Below are positions 12,860 to 15,730 of a DNA stretch of 15,730 nt, piece by piece. Each line of letters opens with the position of its first letter. Position 1 is the first letter of the stretch. This DNA is from Clostridiales bacterium (GTDB lineage Bacteria > Bacillota > Clostridia > Lachnospirales > WQUN01). Under the pieces are notes generated by a model. The model saw nothing but the letters and a program-made list of their open reading frames with translations. It was not told where the DNA came from and searched no databases. Location: contig JAISZF010000256.1 of NCBI GenBank assembly GCA_031269415.1, forward strand, positions 1-15,730, given 5' to 3'. The position numbers were made by a program, and so were the translations under genes.

Positions 12860-14242
12860 TTACAGCGTCTTAACGTCAAATAACTGCCCGTTGTTCTGAT
12901 CCGTCAATATCACATGGTTATACACACTGAACATAGCGCACCGCGAGTCGCTGCTCATAGGCTTCAGCCGTTCGCCCATTCCCGAGCTGCTCATGCAATA
13001 CACCTCAATCATATTATAGCTGATGTTGCGGGAGATGTAAAAAAAATTCACATCCCCGCCGCGGACAGCGCAAAAAAAGTCATAAATATCCGACGCCTTG
13101 GAGATACGCCATCTGCGCGAAAAGGGTTTCACGGTGAAACCTCCGGAGAGCGGGTACTCATAAAAATAGAGTTCTCCGCCGGTTACGCGCTCGCAGGTAA
13201 ATACCCCGCCGTCATGGACCGCGAATTTGGCGCACGCCAGATGCACGTTCTCCACAATGACGCTTTCTTCCAAGCTTTCAGGATCCAGCCGGCGCAGCTC
13301 GTATACGCTCTCTCCATTGTTCAACCCCACAAGCGCTGAAAATATCACATAACCGTCGTTAACCGCCAGATAGCCTATTTTAGCGCCGCCCCGCGGCGTG
13401 AATAACACGCTCGCCTCGCGATCCGGATTAAGCATGGTTAATGAGCCGTCAAAATTCACAAAAAAGGCTCGGCCGCCGTCAATCGCGGGCAAAACCGGCT
13501 CCGTTTCTGTTTCCGCGCGCATAGCGGGAATCCCGCAAGGTTCAGGCGTTTTATACGGTGGATCATAATAAGCCAATCCTTGCCCCCGCGACAGAACAAA
13601 CAGACGTCTATCCGCCATCCACGCGCGGTATTCCGCGTCCGCCACAGGTACGGACGCGACGGGCTTCCCGTCGTTCAGCAGATTTATTAACACCCTGTCG
13701 GCCAAACTGGTAATCAGATGTATGCCCGCAAGCTCAAAATTCAGAATCCCGTCGCCCCTGACAGATAAATCCGCGGTCGGGCACGCGTCTTCCGGCCAAA
13801 GATAAGCGCCTTTGGCAAAATCAAAGCAGCAGAGTTTACTCTGACCGCGCCCCGCCTTCCAGAAATAACCGCAAGTATTATTGGTGATAACCGGCGAAAT
13901 GGCGGCGTTAACCGGCGAGCAGATTATTCGGCTGACACGCCGGTTTATATTTACGACATTTACCCTGTTCAAAGCCGCCCCGTGCGGCAGGAACACATCG
14001 CTCTCATATACAAGCTTTTCCTCGCATCCGGGCACTTCGCAGCGCGTCCGCTCCAATTCGTATAATATATAATGCTCGCGGCAGCGCAGTAAAGCCCGTC
14101 CGCAATGCGGGCATTCACCGGCCTGAACGGGTATGTCCTTATGGCAGTACATACATTCCTGAACCAGGCGCGCTCCGCATTCCGTACAATATTTATACGC
14201 GTTCATCATCGGGGTTGTGTAACCGCACTTCCAGCAAGGCAT
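12860..14242 (-). CDS. Triple zinc-ribbon protein with C-terminal propeller-like domain
   Basis: This 460-residue protein opens with three successive zinc-binding modules: C3/C6/C19/C22, C30/C33/C44/C47 and C54/H57/C68/C73. The first two are rubredoxin-knuckle ribbons like the double zinc ribbons found fused to many regulatory domains. Residues about 95-460 are a series of beta-strand-rich repeats with the look of a PQQ/WD-like beta-propeller (for example DGGRAFFVNFDGSLTML, VNDGYVIFSALVG, VHDGGVFTCERVTG). There is no signal peptide or membrane helix, so a cytoplasmic location is expected. The ribosome binding site AGGAG overlaps the upstream gene's stop codon, 12 bp before the ATG. No enzymatic motif is seen. 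A scaffold or sensor role with the neighbouring VWA protein is an inference. Confidence 0.75.
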   Translation of the reverse strand: MPCWKCGYTTPMMNAYKYCTECGARLVQECMYCHKDIPVQAGECPHCGRALLRCREHYILYELERTRCEVPGCEEKLVYESDVFLPHGAALNRVNVVNINRRVSRIICSPVNAAISPVITNNTCGYFWKAGRGQSKLCCFDFAKGAYLWPEDACPTADLSVRGDGILNFELAGIHLITSLADRVLINLLNDGKPVASVPVADAEYRAWMADRRLFVLSRGQGLAYYDPPYKTPEPCGIPAMRAETETEPVLPAIDGGRAFFVNFDGSLTMLNPDREASVLFTPRGGAKIGYLAVNDGYVIFSALVGLNNGESVYELRRLDPESLEESVIVENVHLACAKFAVHDGGVFTCERVTGGELYFYEYPLSGGFTVKPFSRRWRISKASDIYDFFCAVRGGDVNFFYISRNISYNMIEVYCMSSSGMGERLKPMSSDSRCAMFSVYNHVILTDQNNGQLFDVKTL

Positions 14243-14254
14243 ACCCTTCGTCTC

Positions 14255-15730
14255 CTATCTGTTGCAAGAACTGTGCTGCCGCTTTAGTTCGGGAATCTTA
14301 CTGAAATCCGGCGAGCCGTCCAATGTGACGGCGTCTTTTATAAACTGGTGGCAGACCTTGCAATAAAAGCCTTGATTGATATACCCTTCCCGTTCGCCCT
14401 TGCCGACATACTCAAAATTGAACGAGGCGTGTTCCAGCGGGTCGTCCGGGAATGTTTCGTTCCAAGCGTCAAACAGAACCGGCCTTGGTTTTAAAAACTC
14501 CTCGACCAGCAGCCGTTCCATGTCGCGCTTGTCCACATCCGGGTTATTGAGCAGTATGGAGGGCGACGGGTCCGCTATAAACCCGTGCAGATTCAGCAGG
14601 AATTCCGTCTGGTTCTCGGCTATATATTTATCGTTGTACGCTTTAAGCGTGTTCAGCGTTTCCCGCGGCTCTTTCTGCAGCCTGTAGATAGCGCTCTTAT
14701 ACAGCCGCGGCAGTCGGATCGACCTGTATGTTCTGCTGAATATGCTCTTAGCGGCGCGCTTGTCACGGTAAACAAAGCTGGTTTCGTCAGGCTGCAGAGC
14801 GCCGGATATAACGGATACCAGCAGCGCGACCTTAAGCTCGTCCAAACGTTCCCCGCTGATCATCTTAAGCGGCAGGAAATCCACATCCATACGCGCCAAA
14901 TATGTATTGGGCACGTTGTCGCTCTGGGTAATTTGATCCAACGCCTCGTTCATCTGCCGATCCGTGAGGAGATCCAGGTATCTGACGGCGAAACAGCCCT
15001 TTTCTTCTAAAAACATGATGGTATACGCGTCAAAACTGTCATGGCTCTGTTCGGTCCAGTTTCTCACAATCGCCAAGCTGCGCAGAATCTGCGCGAACTG
15101 GTTGGAAATGTTATTGGAACCGGCGTTCTTCCCGTTCGGATAAAAGAACCATTTTGCTTCCGTAAGCTCGGAATCGGTAATAGCCAGCGGATCCGTAATG
15201 GTCATACTGATATACAGTTTAGACATGGCATCCACACGGGCGACAGTACTCTTACCGGGGTTATGCGCCTCCTGCGGATCCGCGCCGGGCTGCTGGGCCT
15301 TTGTTTCCTCTTCCAGAATGAATTCGTTAATAACGTTCTTTGTGCCCAACCGTGAATAATAAGCGGCGCGCAGACCGTCCTCAATGGCCGATTTATATGT
15401 TTCCCGCAGCGGATTGTCGTCCGTTGCCGAGAGCCATTCCTCATATGTGCCGCGCAGATAGGCCATAACCTGCTCGTAGTCTATGGACGAATTCAATTTC
15501 AGGCTCTCCGCGAGGGTCGCGACCGCGTTTTGCATGACCACATGCCCGTTAAGCGGCTGCGGCTTGCAGACGTCCTGATAATCCACCTGAAGCCTGTTGC
15601 GCCATGTAACAATCGCGTCGCTGAATCTATCGATCCGGCTTTTGAAGATTTCCAATTTGGTTTTTACTGTTTTTGCCAGTGTTCTGGCCTGTTTTACCGT
15701 CGCGGCGTTTAAACGGTAAGCCACATATTG
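14255..15730 (-). CDS. Unrecognised large protein with C-terminal CxxC...HxxC zinc site (5' end beyond window)
   Basis: The frame is open to the window edge; a GTG at 15722-15724 is a possible start giving 489 residues, but no upstream ribosome binding site can be seen and the gene may continue. The start of the visible part is helical and basic (KQARTLAKTVKTKLEIFKSR, coiled-coil-like). A long mixed helical region of about 440 residues has no motif I recognise: no P-loop, kinase or nuclease signature. The last 37 residues hold C455-x2-C458 and H484-x2-C487, a putative zinc finger. It is the first visible gene of the three-gene cluster and ends 12 bp before the zinc-ribbon gene. It could be the C-terminal part of a longer cytoskeletal or GTPase-type protein, but nothing visible proves that. 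Its function is unknown. Confidence 0.8.
   Translation of the reverse strand, partial: QYVAYRLNAATVKQARTLAKTVKTKLEIFKSRIDRFSDAIVTWRNRLQVDYQDVCKPQPLNGHVVMQNAVATLAESLKLNSSIDYEQVMAYLRGTYEEWLSATDDNPLRETYKSAIEDGLRAAYYSRLGTKNVINEFILEEETKAQQPGADPQEAHNPGKSTVARVDAMSKLYISMTITDPLAITDSELTEAKWFFYPNGKNAGSNNISNQFAQILRSLAIVRNWTEQSHDSFDAYTIMFLEEKGCFAVRYLDLLTDRQMNEALDQITQSDNVPNTYLARMDVDFLPLKMISGERLDELKVALLVSVISGALQPDETSFVYRDKRAAKSIFSRTYRSIRLPRLYKSAIYRLQKEPRETLNTLKAYNDKYIAENQTEFLLNLHGFIADPSPSILLNNPDVDKRDMERLLVEEFLKPRPVLFDAWNETFPDDPLEHASFNFEYVGKGEREGYINQGFYCKVCHQFIKDAVTLDGSPDFSKIPELKRQHSSCNR

Noticed and set aside
1..15730. CRISPR arrays, tRNA/rRNA genes and prophage structural genes.
   Set aside because: No regularly spaced repeats, cloverleaf sequences or phage gene patterns were seen on reading both strands.

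Overview
The window looks like a chromosomal segment of an anaerobic, probably endospore-forming Firmicute of the class Clostridia. The evidence is a polA-coaE-lytic transglycosylase-lipoprotein run of clostridial type, a reverse rubrerythrin behind PerR-like operators, a small Cys/Gly-rich Sm-like protein of a clostridial spore-associated type, strong AGGAGG ribosome binding sites and sigma-A-like promoters. Base composition is moderate in the housekeeping genes and visibly more AT-rich in two toxin-antitoxin patches. This is inferred from gene content only.

Layout. 1-1200: a minus-strand small conserved protein followed, in gene order, by a minus-strand reverse rubrerythrin (oxidative stress), which has a consensus promoter overlapped by PerR-box-like sites. 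1209-2805: a patch of debris. It holds the C-terminal remnant of a membrane glycosyltransferase flanked by an imperfect 24-bp direct repeat, a 45-residue orphan ORF with a good ribosome binding site, and a HEPN-MNT toxin-antitoxin module whose HEPN toxin lacks its N-terminal half while its promoter and MNT partner remain. 2867-8531: a plus-strand, tightly coupled operon of polA (proofreading residues lost), coaE, a membrane-anchored SLT lytic transglycosylase and an oligopeptide-type substrate-binding lipoprotein, closed by a terminator. A hairpin-rich stretch lies in its 3' UTR. 8540-9810: a C-terminal scrap of an AlbA_2/HATPase_c_4-type ATP-binding protein, a featureless stretch, a two-tier terminator, and an apparently intact second HEPN-MNT module on the minus strand with its own promoter. 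9962-11232: two plus-strand methyltransferase-like genes ending in a strong hairpin.

11237-15730: a minus-strand cluster of three large genes with 12-15 nt gaps, the best candidate for a poorly described system. In transcription order these are: an unrecognised protein that is open at the window edge and ends in a C-x2-C...H-x2-C putative zinc site; a protein with three N-terminal zinc ribbons followed by a propeller-like region; and a secreted or membrane-anchored von Willebrand factor A (VWA) protein with a complete metal-ion-dependent adhesion site (MIDAS). They look like one machine with an exported metal-dependent adhesion module and cytoplasmic zinc-binding partners. Its function cannot be read from this window, and the genes beyond position 15730 would be decisive.
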